This document shows, piece after piece, positions 52,055-60,930 of a stretch of DNA of 64,000 nucleotides; positions within the stretch are counted from its first letter, which is position 1; every line of letters starts with the position of its first letter. The DNA is taken from positions 62,001 to 126,000 of the forward strand of contig OZ251507.1 in the NCBI GenBank assembly GCA_965242895.1. Reading direction: 5' to 3'. The DNA comes from CATQHL01 sp965242895. GTDB lineage: Bacteria; Actinomycetota; Acidimicrobiia; Acidimicrobiales; CATQHL01. The notes beneath the pieces were generated by a model that had not been told where the DNA came from, searched no databases, and saw only the letters and a program-made list of their open reading frames with translations. Both the position numbers and the translations under genes were made by a program.

Positions 52055-53779
52055 ATTTCCAAGGTTGAACCCGCTCCAAAGGATGCGAACAAGCAAGTTT
52101 CCGGCCAGGACGTCCGCCGCGCCAGCCCCAGGGAAACCCCCAGCCGCACCCTCACTCTCGAAGAACGCTGGTTCGAAGTAAAAGGGCAACTCGCCGAGGC
52201 CGCCGCTCAAAATCGGCGGCTCGCCCAAGCCTTGAGGGAGACCCGTGAACGTCTCGGCGAACTCCGCAATGAGGTGGACAAGCTCACCATGCCCCCCAAC
52301 GTCTACGGCGTGGTCACAGAGATCAACGACGACGGCAGCGTAGACGTCTTCTCCAACGGGCGTAAGTTGCGTGTCTCTCCTCACCCCGAGTTCGAAGGTC
52401 TCCTTGAGCACGGGCAGGAAGTCGCCCTCAACGAGTCCTCGAGCGTGGTACTGGCTAGAACACGCAAGAGCGTAGGCGAGGTGGTCAACTTCAAGGAAAC
52501 GCTCCCCAATGGGCGGCTGGTCGTGTCCACCCCTGCGGGGGAGGAGCGTGTGCTCGAAATGACCGCCAACCTGGTCAAACACCCGCCCCGCCCAGGCGAC
52601 TCCCTGCTAATGGACTCCACCGCCAACCTCGTCGTAGAGGTGCTGCCGACCACCCAACTGCCCGACCTGGTGCTCGAAGAGATTCCGGACGTGACCTACT
52701 CCGACATAGGCGGTCTCGACGCCCAGATCGAAAAGATCACGGACGCCCTAGAACTGCCTTTCCTGCACCCTGAGGTCTTTGCGGAGCACAAATTGCCTTA
52801 TCCCAAAGGGATACTTCTCTACGGGCCGCCCGGCTGCGGAAAGACCCTGATCGCCAAGGCGGTGGCTAATTCTCTCGCTACGAAGTCGTCGCCGGAGGGA
52901 GCCGAAAGAAAGGGCGAACCCCGCAGCTACTTCCTGAACGTCAAAGGGCCGGAGTTGCTCAACAAGTACGTCGGAGAGACGGAGCGCCAGATTCGCCAAG
53001 CCTTCCGGCAGGCCAGAGAGCGCTCCGAAGAGGGCTGGCCGGTGATCGTCTTCTTCGACGAAATGGAGTCTCTGTTCCGCATACGCGGCAGCGGCATCAG
53101 TTCTGACATGGAGTCCACCGTCGTGCCTCAGCTCCTAGCCGAGATTGACGGGGTGGAACCGCTCCGCAACGTCATCATCATCGGGGCGTCCAACCGTGAG
53201 GACTTGATAGACCCTGCGGTGCTGCGCCCTGGCCGCCTGGACGTAAAAATCAAGATCGACCGCCCCGACTCCGAAGCGGCGACCGACATTTTCTCCCGCT
53301 ACCTGACCAGGGACCTTCCCATCGCACGCAGCACCATCGAGAGCATCGGCGGCGGCGAGACAGAAAAGGCCGTGCGCGGGATGATCGAACAAGCGGTGAC
53401 GGAACTTTTCAGCACCGAGCCTCGCAACGAGTTCCTCGAACTCATCTACCAGAGCGGCGACCGTGAAGTCCTCTACTTCCGCGACTGGACTTCTGGCGCC
53501 ATGATCGAGAACGTCGTGCGCCGCGCCAAGAAACTGGCCGTTAAGCGTCTCATCACCACGAACGAGCGGGGCATGACGGCAGAGGATCTCCTCGAATCAA
53601 TAGGACAGGAGTTCGCCGAACTCGAAGAACTGCCGAGTATCGGCCAACTTGGCAACTGGGTCAAGTTGGCCAGGAAGAAAGGCGAGAGAATTATCTCCGT
53701 CCGCAACCTGCTGCACTCCGTCGAGGAGTCCGGAGAGACCCGTCCCGTCGAACGGGTCGGAACCGGTCAGTATCTCTAG
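52055..53779 (+). CDS. mpa: Proteasome-associated AAA ATPase Mpa/ARC
   Basis: A ring ATPase of about 574 residues that unfolds pupylated proteins for the 20S proteasome. An N-terminal coiled coil (EERWFEVKGQLAEAAAQNRR and on) binds Pup, followed by the OB-type interdomain. Walker A is GPPGCGKTLIAKAVA and Walker B IVFFDEMESLF. The C-terminus GTGQYL is the HbYX-like tail that docks on the proteasome. No ATG, GTG or TTG has correct spacing from the very strong binding site; ATT 52055 does. GTG 52046 is the only conventional alternative and lies within the binding site. Confidence 0.95.
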   Translation: MSKVEPAPKDANKQVSGQDVRRASPRETPSRTLTLEERWFEVKGQLAEAAAQNRRLAQALRETRERLGELRNEVDKLTMPPNVYGVVTEINDDGSVDVFSNGRKLRVSPHPEFEGLLEHGQEVALNESSSVVLARTRKSVGEVVNFKETLPNGRLVVSTPAGEERVLEMTANLVKHPPRPGDSLLMDSTANLVVEVLPTTQLPDLVLEEIPDVTYSDIGGLDAQIEKITDALELPFLHPEVFAEHKLPYPKGILLYGPPGCGKTLIAKAVANSLATKSSPEGAERKGEPRSYFLNVKGPELLNKYVGETERQIRQAFRQARERSEEGWPVIVFFDEMESLFRIRGSGISSDMESTVVPQLLAEIDGVEPLRNVIIIGASNREDLIDPAVLRPGRLDVKIKIDRPDSEAATDIFSRYLTRDLPIARSTIESIGGGETEKAVRGMIEQAVTELFSTEPRNEFLELIYQSGDREVLYFRDWTSGAMIENVVRRAKKLAVKRLITTNERGMTAEDLLESIGQEFAELEELPSIGQLGNWVKLARKKGERIISVRNLLHSVEESGETRPVERVGTGQYL

Positions 53780-53798
53780 CGCCCGCGGCGGCGGCCTC

Positions 53799-55349
53799 GT
53801 GAGCAGAACCCGGGAAACTCCCGAGGTCGTGCCCAAGATATGCGGGCTTGAAACCGAGTACGGGATCATCCATAAAGGATGCGACTACTTCAACCCTGTC
53901 GCTTCGTCTTCCCTGCTCATCAACGCCTACCTGAACAAGACGGCGCCCCCGGGCGAAGCCGGAAGCAAGGTGGACTGGGACTTCGAAGACGAGAACCCCG
54001 CCTGCGACGCACGCGACGTCGAACGGCTCGACGGGCTCCCTTCCGAAGTAGAGACCCACCTAGTAAACGCCGTGCTTCCGAACGGCTCCCGCTACTACGT
54101 CGACCATGCCCACCCGGAAATATCCGGGCCGGAGTGCGCTGACGCCCGCTCTGCCGTCCTCTACGACCGGGCGGGCGATCTCATCCTCCTGGAATCCATG
54201 AACGCCGCCGCCGAAATCCTTCCCCCAGGCGAGGAGATCGTGGTCTACAAGAACAACTCCGACGGCAAGGGCAACTCCTACGGCTGCCACGAGAACTACC
54301 TCATGAGCCGCTCCATCCCATTCGGCAAAATCGTCAGAGGCGCCACGGCGCACTTCGTAACCAGGCAGATTTACTGCGGAGCCGGCAAGGTCGGGAGCGA
54401 GGCCAACGACGAAGACCGCCGATCCGCTGGGTTTCAGATATCCCAACGCGCCGACTTCATGGAAGAGGAGATCGGACTGGAGACCACCCTCAAGCGGCCC
54501 ATCGTGAACACCCGCGACGAACCGCACGCCGATTCTTTGCGCTATCGACGCTTCCACGTAATCGCAGGAGACGCCAACGTCTCCCAGGTCGCCACCTTCC
54601 TGAAGGTCGGGACGACCCAGTTGGTCTTAGCGCTCGTAGAAGCCGACCTTTTCCCGAATGACCTCTGCTTTGAGGATCCCGTAGCCGCCCTGCGCTCCGT
54701 GAGCAGCGACCTTTCCTTGCGAAAGGCGCTCCGGCTGAGCGACGGCAGAACCGCCGCCGCCCTGGATATCCAGTGGCTCCTGCTGGAACGCTGCGCCAAG
54801 TATTGCGACGAACTGGGCTCTTCGGCTGTCGGGGAGTCCGCCCCCGAAGTTCTGAGGCTCTGGGAGCGGACTCTGACCGACCTGGAGACGGATCCGCTGG
54901 AAGCGGCCGCCACGCTCGACTGGGTGGCCAAGTATCGACTCTTGGACGCCTACAGAGAACGCCAAGGGCTGGACTGGGACGACGCCCGCCTGCGCGCCTT
55001 GGATCTGCAGTACCACGACCTTCGTCCGGAACGATCCGTGGCGAAGCTGATTGGCTTGCAGGAAATCGTGAACAGCGACGAGGTGCAGCTCGCCAAGGAA
55101 AATCCGCCGACGGACACCCGCGCCTACTTCAGGGGACGCTGCCTGCAGCGTTTCGGCAAAGACGTGGTTGCGGCCAACTGGGATTCTGTGGTATTCCATA
55201 TAGGGAACGAGCAACTGAGGCGGGTTCCGATGATGGAACCGGCCAAGGGAACGGCCGACCACCTAGCGGGCGTGTTCGAAGAGTGCGAAACGCCCGCAGA
55301 GTTAATCAACCGACTTCAGCAATCGGAAAGGGATACGAACGATGCCTGA
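53799..55349 (+). CDS. dop: Pup deamidase/depupylase Dop
   Basis: A 516-residue carboxylate-amine ligase-like enzyme that deamidates Pup's C-terminal Gln and removes Pup from substrates. The N-terminal GLETEYGI carries the catalytic glutamate, RYYVDHAHPEISGPE the nucleophilic aspartate, and NSYGCHENYL and NTRDEPHAD the nucleotide and metal sites. The loop between about residues 40 and 80 is the Dop-specific insertion that PafA lacks. GTG 53799, 19 bases after mpa, was chosen; the open frame further back is a shadow. It overlaps pup by eight bases. Confidence 0.94.
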   Translation: MSRTRETPEVVPKICGLETEYGIIHKGCDYFNPVASSSLLINAYLNKTAPPGEAGSKVDWDFEDENPACDARDVERLDGLPSEVETHLVNAVLPNGSRYYVDHAHPEISGPECADARSAVLYDRAGDLILLESMNAAAEILPPGEEIVVYKNNSDGKGNSYGCHENYLMSRSIPFGKIVRGATAHFVTRQIYCGAGKVGSEANDEDRRSAGFQISQRADFMEEEIGLETTLKRPIVNTRDEPHADSLRYRRFHVIAGDANVSQVATFLKVGTTQLVLALVEADLFPNDLCFEDPVAALRSVSSDLSLRKALRLSDGRTAAALDIQWLLLERCAKYCDELGSSAVGESAPEVLRLWERTLTDLETDPLEAAATLDWVAKYRLLDAYRERQGLDWDDARLRALDLQYHDLRPERSVAKLIGLQEIVNSDEVQLAKENPPTDTRAYFRGRCLQRFGKDVVAANWDSVVFHIGNEQLRRVPMMEPAKGTADHLAGVFEECETPAELINRLQQSERDTNDA

Positions 55350-55563
55350 AAAAAGACAAAGCCGCGTAAGCCCTAAACGTTCGGAGACGCACAGGGGCGG
55401 CAAAACACAAGAAGCCCGGACTTCCGAAGCTCCCCAAGCACGGGGAGCACGGGGGAACAGACTCCGAGACGAACTAGACGACCTCCTAGAAGAGATCGAC
55501 CAAGTACTGGAGACCAACGCCGAGGAGTTCGTCAATTCCTACGTGCAAAAAGGCGGCCAGTAA
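55342..55563 (+). CDS. pup: Prokaryotic ubiquitin-like protein Pup
   Basis: A 73-residue intrinsically disordered tag. The conserved C-terminal half, RDELDDLLEEIDQVLETNAE then EFVNSYVQKGGQ, forms the Mpa-binding helix and the attachment end. It ends in GGQ, so it needs deamidation by Dop before PafA can ligate it. It begins at ATG 55342, inside the end of dop. Confidence 0.97.
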   Translation: MPEKRQSRVSPKRSETHRGGKTQEARTSEAPQARGARGNRLRDELDDLLEEIDQVLETNAEEFVNSYVQKGGQ

Positions 55564-55659
55564 AGCGGCCAGTCAGATGCCCACAGCGTCCCCCAGCCGA
55601 CGCCTCATCGGCCTGACCGCTCCTTCAATCACCCTGCCGACCGCTGTAGTCTCAACCAT

Positions 55660-56556
55660 GTGGACCTCCCCGTATTTGATCCTCGCAACGACCCCGGGCC
55701 CAGCTTCATCGGTCTTCTGAAGGCCAGAGACCTGCTGCCGCCTGCCCCTTTCGGGGCGCTGGGCAGTCAAGTCGGCGAAACCGACAGGGTCGGGCAGGGG
55801 CTCGGCCAGGGCCAGGGGCTTGGCCAAGGGCTTTCTGCCCACGGCACCACTGTGGTCGCCCTGCGCCACGCCGAAGGAGTGCTGCTGGCAGGAGACCGAA
55901 GGGCGACCTCGGGTAACTTCATACGCCACCGGAACATCGAAAAGGTGTTTCCGGCTGGACACCGCTCAGGGGTGGCAGTGGCTGGGGCGGCCGGGCCGTC
56001 CATCGAAATGGTGCGCCTGTTTCAACTCCAGATCGAGCACTACGAAAAGGTGGAAGGGCAACCCCTCAGCCTCGAAGGTCAAGCCAACCAACTGGGGCAG
56101 TTGGTTCGCTCCAACCTTGCCGCAGCCCTCACCGGTCTCGCTGCCATCCCTCTCTTCGCCGGCTACGACCCCGCCGAGAGACGCGGTCGGCTGTTCAAAT
56201 ACGACCTCACGGGCGGGCGTTACGAGGAGCAGGACTACGCCGCCGGTGGATCCGGCAGCCTGCACGCTGGAACGGTGATCAAACTTCGCTTCAGGCACGA
56301 CCTCTCCACGCTCGAGGCCACCGAAGTGGCCATGGCGGCGCTTTTTGAGGCGGCCGACGAAGACTCTGCCACTGGCGGCCCAGATCTGATGAGGCGCATC
56401 TTCCCCGTGATCGCCTCCATCACCTCAGACGGCTACAGGCGGATACCCGACGAGGAAATCGAGGAGCATTTCCGCACCTATCTTTCGCAACTGACCGAGC
56501 AAACCGAGCAAACCGAGTTGGCCGAGCCGACCGAACAGGCGGCGGGCGGCGCCTGA
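55660..56556 (+). CDS. prcB: Proteasome beta subunit
   Basis: A 298-residue precursor of the catalytic 20S subunit. Autocleavage is expected before Thr63 in SAHG-TTVVALR, giving the N-terminal threonine nucleophile; GDRRAT with the Lys-equivalent region and the AAGPSIE segment follow. The propeptide (1-62) contains a repetitive GQGLGQGQGLGQGL run. The C-terminus has a TEQTEQTELAEPTEQ tail. It starts with GTG 55660 without a clear binding site, 96 bases after pup. Confidence 0.95.
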   Translation: MDLPVFDPRNDPGPSFIGLLKARDLLPPAPFGALGSQVGETDRVGQGLGQGQGLGQGLSAHGTTVVALRHAEGVLLAGDRRATSGNFIRHRNIEKVFPAGHRSGVAVAGAAGPSIEMVRLFQLQIEHYEKVEGQPLSLEGQANQLGQLVRSNLAAALTGLAAIPLFAGYDPAERRGRLFKYDLTGGRYEEQDYAAGGSGSLHAGTVIKLRFRHDLSTLEATEVAMAALFEAADEDSATGGPDLMRRIFPVIASITSDGYRRIPDEEIEEHFRTYLSQLTEQTEQTELAEPTEQAAGGA

Positions 56557-56567
56557 AGCGAGCAGCC

Positions 56568-57440
56568 ATGAACATGCCGTTCTACGTCGCACCGGAACAA
56601 GTAATGAAGGATCGGGCCGACTACGCCCGCAAAGGCATAGCTCGCGGGCGCAGCCTGGTCGCCGTCTCCTACTCGAACGGGATCGCCATGTGCGCCGAGA
56701 ACCCCTCTTCGACCTTGAACAAGATCAGCGAGATATACGACCGGATCGCCTTCGCCGGAGTTGGGAAGTACAACGAGTTCGACCAGCTAAGAATCGCCGG
56801 AGTGCGCCACGCCGACCTCAAAGGGTACGTCTACAGCCGAACTGACGTCGACGCCCGCAGTTTGGCCAACCGGTACGCCCAGATTCTCGGGGACGTCTTC
56901 ACCCACAAGCTGAAGCCCATGGAGGTGGAGATTCTGGTCGCAGAAATAGGCGACTCCACCCAGGACGACCGGATGTTCCACATCCTCTACGACGGCACCG
57001 TGGACGACGAAAGCACCTACATGGTCATCGGGGGAGAGGCGGAAAGCATTTCAGACCGGCTAGCCGACCTTTACGAGCCGGAGATGTCGGCGGAGGCCGC
57101 TCTGCGCTGCACCGTAAAGGCGCTGTCGGGCCCGGATCGCGAACTGAAGCCGAGCGCCCTCGAGGCTGCCCTCCTCGCACGCTCCAAGGGAAGGCGTAAC
57201 TTTCATAGGCTGGCAGAAGAGGAAATCGGAGCCATCCTGGCAGATGCGGCGGATGCGCCAGCGGACTCAGCGGACTCAGCAGACTCAGCGGACGACGAGA
57301 CGGCGAAGGACGAGACGTCAGCCACTGAAGCAGCAGACGAAGAGGCAGCAGCCACCGAAACTGCGGGCGACAAAGACGCCGAAGCCGTCAAGTCGTCAAC
57401 CGAGGACGAACAACCGCCCGAGGGCGGAACGACCAAGTGA
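56568..57440 (+). CDS. prcA: Proteasome alpha subunit
   Basis: A 290-residue structural ring subunit forming the proteasome gate. MPFYVAPEQVMKDRADYARK is the gating N-terminus; RSLVAVSYSNGIAMCAEN and ISEIYDRIAFAGVGKYNEF are conserved. Beyond about residue 225 the protein carries an acidic, low-complexity tail with ADSADSADSAD repeats, longer than usual. It starts at ATG 56568 just after prcB. The beta-alpha order is the standard one. Confidence 0.95.
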   Translation: MNMPFYVAPEQVMKDRADYARKGIARGRSLVAVSYSNGIAMCAENPSSTLNKISEIYDRIAFAGVGKYNEFDQLRIAGVRHADLKGYVYSRTDVDARSLANRYAQILGDVFTHKLKPMEVEILVAEIGDSTQDDRMFHILYDGTVDDESTYMVIGGEAESISDRLADLYEPEMSAEAALRCTVKALSGPDRELKPSALEAALLARSKGRRNFHRLAEEEIGAILADAADAPADSADSADSADDETAKDETSATEAADEEAAATETAGDKDAEAVKSSTEDEQPPEGGTTK

Positions 57441-57460
57441 GCCCTACCCCGAGGCGCTGA

Positions 57461-58852
57461 ATGCTCCGCCGCATCTACGGCTTGGAAAACGAGTACGGAA
57501 TCACGTTTGCCGGGCAGCGCCGCCTCAGCCCCGACGAGGTGGCGCGCTACCTGTTCCGGCAGGTGGTGCACTGGGGGCGCAGCAGCAACGTATTCCTGAA
57601 GAACGGGGCGCGCCTCTACCTCGACGTCGGCTCCCACCCCGAGTACGCAACCCCTGAATGCGACTCCATCTACGAACTGGTGGTTCACGACCGCGCCGGA
57701 GAAGAAATAATGAGGCAGTTGGCTACCTACGCCCAGGAACGCCTGAACCTCGACGGAAACCGCGGCGAAATCTACGTCTTCAAGAACAACACGGACACCG
57801 CCGGGAATTCCTACGGATGCCACGAGAACTATCTGGTCTCCCGCAAGGAGGAACTGAACAAGTACACCGAAGCCCTCATCCCTTTCCTGGTGAGCCGGCA
57901 GATCTACTCTGGCGCAGGCAAGATCCAGCAGACGCCGAGAGGCCCTCAATACCGGATCAGCCAGAGGGCTGAACACATCTGGGAAGGGGTGTCGAGCGCA
58001 ACGACGCGTTCAAGGCCCATCATCAACACGCGTGACGAACCTCACGCAGACGCCGAGCGCTACCGCCGCCTGCACGTGATAGTCGGCGACTCCAACATGA
58101 GCGAATACGCCACTTACCTGAAGGTGGGAGCCTGCAGCATCGTGCTGCGGATGCTGGAAGAGCCGTCCGTAGTGCTGCGCGACATGACCCTCGACAACCC
58201 GATCCGGGCGATACGCGAGATAAGCGAAGACCTGACCTGCCGCCACGAAGTCCGAATGGCTAACGCTCGGATGCTGAGCGCCCTCGACATCCAACGCGAG
58301 TACTACGACCGAGCCCTGGAGTTCGCCGAAAAGTTCCCGCTGAATACGGGGGAAAGGCAGGCCCTGAAGATGTGGGGGCACTGTCTGACGCAGATCGAGA
58401 AAGACCCCCTGGGGCTCGACCGCGAGTGCGACTGGGTCATCAAGCACAACCTCCTGGACGCCTTCGGGTCTCGCTACGGAATTCCCTTGAACCATCCGAA
58501 AATGGCTTGTCTGGATCTGCTCTACCACGACATGTACGACATCCAAGCAAGCAGTTCGGACGCCTCGCAGGTGAACAAGTCGAGAGGTCTCTTCCATCAG
58601 TTCACCAGACGCGGGGTGGTGGAGAAGATCTGCCTGGAAGACGACGTGAAGCATGCGGTGGAAAATCCTCCCCAGACCACCCGAGCGCGGCTGCGCGGCG
58701 AATTCGTCCGCCGCGCCCAGGAATCCAAGAGGGATTTCACGGTGGACTGGGTGCATCTCAAGCTGAACGATCAGGCTCAGCAAACCATCCTGTGCGACGA
58801 CCCGTTCAAGTCTCACGACGACCGGGTCGAAAAACTGATCGCAGCCCTGTGA
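57461..58852 (+). CDS. pafA: Pup-protein ligase PafA
   Basis: A 463-residue ligase joining the C-terminal glutamate of Pup to substrate lysines with ATP. GLENEYGITF supplies the catalytic glutamate, RLYLDVGSHPEYATPE the aspartate, and NSYGCHENYLVSR and NTRDEPHADAERYR the ATP/Mg site. It is homologous to Dop but lacks the Dop loop. ATG 57461 follows prcA by 20 bases. Confidence 0.96.
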   Translation: MLRRIYGLENEYGITFAGQRRLSPDEVARYLFRQVVHWGRSSNVFLKNGARLYLDVGSHPEYATPECDSIYELVVHDRAGEEIMRQLATYAQERLNLDGNRGEIYVFKNNTDTAGNSYGCHENYLVSRKEELNKYTEALIPFLVSRQIYSGAGKIQQTPRGPQYRISQRAEHIWEGVSSATTRSRPIINTRDEPHADAERYRRLHVIVGDSNMSEYATYLKVGACSIVLRMLEEPSVVLRDMTLDNPIRAIREISEDLTCRHEVRMANARMLSALDIQREYYDRALEFAEKFPLNTGERQALKMWGHCLTQIEKDPLGLDRECDWVIKHNLLDAFGSRYGIPLNHPKMACLDLLYHDMYDIQASSSDASQVNKSRGLFHQFTRRGVVEKICLEDDVKHAVENPPQTTRARLRGEFVRRAQESKRDFTVDWVHLKLNDQAQQTILCDDPFKSHDDRVEKLIAAL

Positions 58853-58912
58853 CCGCAGCGTGACCGCAGCCTTCAGGTCAGACCTTTAGGGAGGAATAGG
58901 GGAGACGCAGCC

Positions 58913-60889
58913 GTGGCGACCTACTCAATCACACGCCTGGAGCGGTTGTTGAAGTTGGCCGCGGCCCTCCTGAACACCGAACGCCTCCTGTCGGCTAGCG
59001 AAATTCAGAAAAAGGTGCAGGGTTACGCCGAGGGCAAGGCCGCTTTTCGCCGCACCTTCGAACGCGATAAGGCCGACCTCAAGAAAATGGGCATCCCCAT
59101 CCTCAAGGCAGAAGTCCCCGGCAGCCAACCACAGGTAGAGGGTTACCGCATACGCAAGAAGGACTACGCCTTCAGAGACCCAGGGTTGACGGAAGAGGAA
59201 AGAGCCGCCCTCTACTTAGCGGCCAGGTCAGTCAGGCTGGAAGACACCACGCCTGAGGCCGCCGTCTGGCCTCTGGGGGGGCATGCAGGACATACAGGCG
59301 CAGAAGACGCCCCCGTGATGAGCGTCCTCCCTGCAGACGCCAACCTCGCTGATCTTTACACGGCCGTGACAGAGAGGCGGGCGGTCTCTTTCGACTACAG
59401 AGGCGAAGCGCGCCAAGCGGAACCGCTGCGCTTGATCTTCTCCCGCGGACACTGGTACATGACCGCCTACGACCGCGACAGGTCTTCGATCCGACACTTC
59501 CGACTAGACCGGATCGTCGACCTTAAAGCAGGCGAAGCGGGCGGGTTCGCACCTCGTCCGGTCGTCGGAAAAGGCCCCGATTCGCCGCCCTGGGAATTCG
59601 GCTCCGACCTCTTGGACGTCCGCCTTGCCGTAAGCGAGGAAATGGCAGACTGGGTGCTCAGGCAACTGGAGGAAACCCCTCAGGCGACCAGACGCCAGGA
59701 CGGGTCTCTGCTCCTGGAGTTGAAGGTCGCTAACCCTGACCCCTTCTTGGATTTTGTGCTTTCGCTGCTGGAGCACGGAGAGTTGCTTGAGCCCCCCGAA
59801 CTCCGCGAAAAACTCCTGGATCGCCTGCGCTCCGCTGCGAGAGCGAAGACATCGGAGTCCGCATCCGCACCCTTGGCAGGGAAACCCTCACAGGAGACCT
59901 CCGTCCGGCAGGAGCAGCCCACTGAGGAGCCCAAGGCCGCCGCTCAAACCAGAAAGAAGCTCGATCCCTTGGATCGCCTGCAGAGACTGCTCCAGCTGGT
60001 GCCTTGGGTCACCGAACGCGGGGGAGCGCCGCTGAGCGAGATCTCTCAGCGCTTCGACTACCCCTCCGAGCTGCTCTTGGCCGACCTTCAGAGCATCCTG
60101 TTCATGGTCGGAGTGCCCCCTTACACCCCGGATTCTCTAATCGAAGTCTGGATATACGAGGACGGATGGGTAAACATCGCTTACGCAGACTTTTTCTCGC
60201 GGCCACTCCACTTGACCCCAGAACAGGCGCTCTCTCTGATCGCCGCAGGCTCGGTTCTGCAGACGATCGAACACGACAGCGCCCTGGCCAGCGGACTTGC
60301 GAAACTCACGGACATGCTTGGGGTGGATCTGGGCGAAGCGATCCAGATCCAACTCGGCAGAGGCGAAGGCGAATTCCTGGAGACGCTGCAACGCGCCTGC
60401 AAGCGGCACGAGAAAACTGAGATCGACTACTACAGCTACAACCGCGACGACTTCACCCGACGCGTCGTCCGACCCTTCCGCATCTGGGCCAGGGACGGCG
60501 CCTGGTATCTGCGCGGATACTGCGAAACAGCCCAAGACGAGCGAACCTTCCGCATCGACCGCATCACCCGGGCGGCACTCCTCTCCACCACCTTCGACCC
60601 GCCGACTTGGCCAGTCTCCGATTCGGTCTGGGATCAAGACGAGGACGCTGCGTGGGTGGAACTCCGCCTTCACCCCTCGGCGCAGTGGGCGTTGGACTAC
60701 TACCCCAACGTTCTCAAGGAGTTCTCCGGCGAGGTCTGTCAAGCCCGTTTCCAGGTCTCCGCTCTTCCGTGGCTAGAGCGCCTGCTGCTGAAGTTAAATC
60801 AGGAAGTCGAAATAGTCGACAGCAGCAAACTGCCGGATAATCCTGCTGCGGCTGCGGCGCGACGAATTCTGGCCGTTTACGGAGAGTAG
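58913..60889 (+). CDS. pafBC: Fused PafB-PafC transcriptional regulator
   Basis: A 658-residue protein with two WYL-type regulators in one chain. The first half has a winged-helix start (ITRLERLLKLAAALLNTERL) and a WYL-type segment (RAVSFDYRGEARQAEPLRL). The second half begins DPLDRLQRLLQLVPWVTER and has its own WYL and WCX regions (HEKTEIDYYSYNRDDFTRR and on). PafBC activates the DNA-damage response in mycobacteria, where the genes are usually separate; fused forms occur in other actinobacteria. GTG 58913 follows GGGAGG at 58890-58895. Confidence 0.93.
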   Translation: MATYSITRLERLLKLAAALLNTERLLSASEIQKKVQGYAEGKAAFRRTFERDKADLKKMGIPILKAEVPGSQPQVEGYRIRKKDYAFRDPGLTEEERAALYLAARSVRLEDTTPEAAVWPLGGHAGHTGAEDAPVMSVLPADANLADLYTAVTERRAVSFDYRGEARQAEPLRLIFSRGHWYMTAYDRDRSSIRHFRLDRIVDLKAGEAGGFAPRPVVGKGPDSPPWEFGSDLLDVRLAVSEEMADWVLRQLEETPQATRRQDGSLLLELKVANPDPFLDFVLSLLEHGELLEPPELREKLLDRLRSAARAKTSESASAPLAGKPSQETSVRQEQPTEEPKAAAQTRKKLDPLDRLQRLLQLVPWVTERGGAPLSEISQRFDYPSELLLADLQSILFMVGVPPYTPDSLIEVWIYEDGWVNIAYADFFSRPLHLTPEQALSLIAAGSVLQTIEHDSALASGLAKLTDMLGVDLGEAIQIQLGRGEGEFLETLQRACKRHEKTEIDYYSYNRDDFTRRVVRPFRIWARDGAWYLRGYCETAQDERTFRIDRITRAALLSTTFDPPTWPVSDSVWDQDEDAAWVELRLHPSAQWALDYYPNVLKEFSGEVCQARFQVSALPWLERLLLKLNQEVEIVDSSKLPDNPAAAAARRILAVYGE

Positions 60890-60910
60890 ATACACGATTG
60901 CGGCCTCCCT

Positions 60911-60930
60911 CTGCATTAGCGTTAATGCAG
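60911..60930. promoter_or_regulatory. Perfect 8-bp palindrome spanning the lepB start
   Basis: CTGCATTA (60911-60918) and TAATGCAG (60923-60930) are exact inverse complements with a four-base centre GCGT. The second arm contains the likely lepB ATG (60925). In DNA it could be an operator; in RNA the hairpin would occlude the start. It lies directly after the regulator gene pafBC. No known consensus is matched. Confidence 0.45.
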
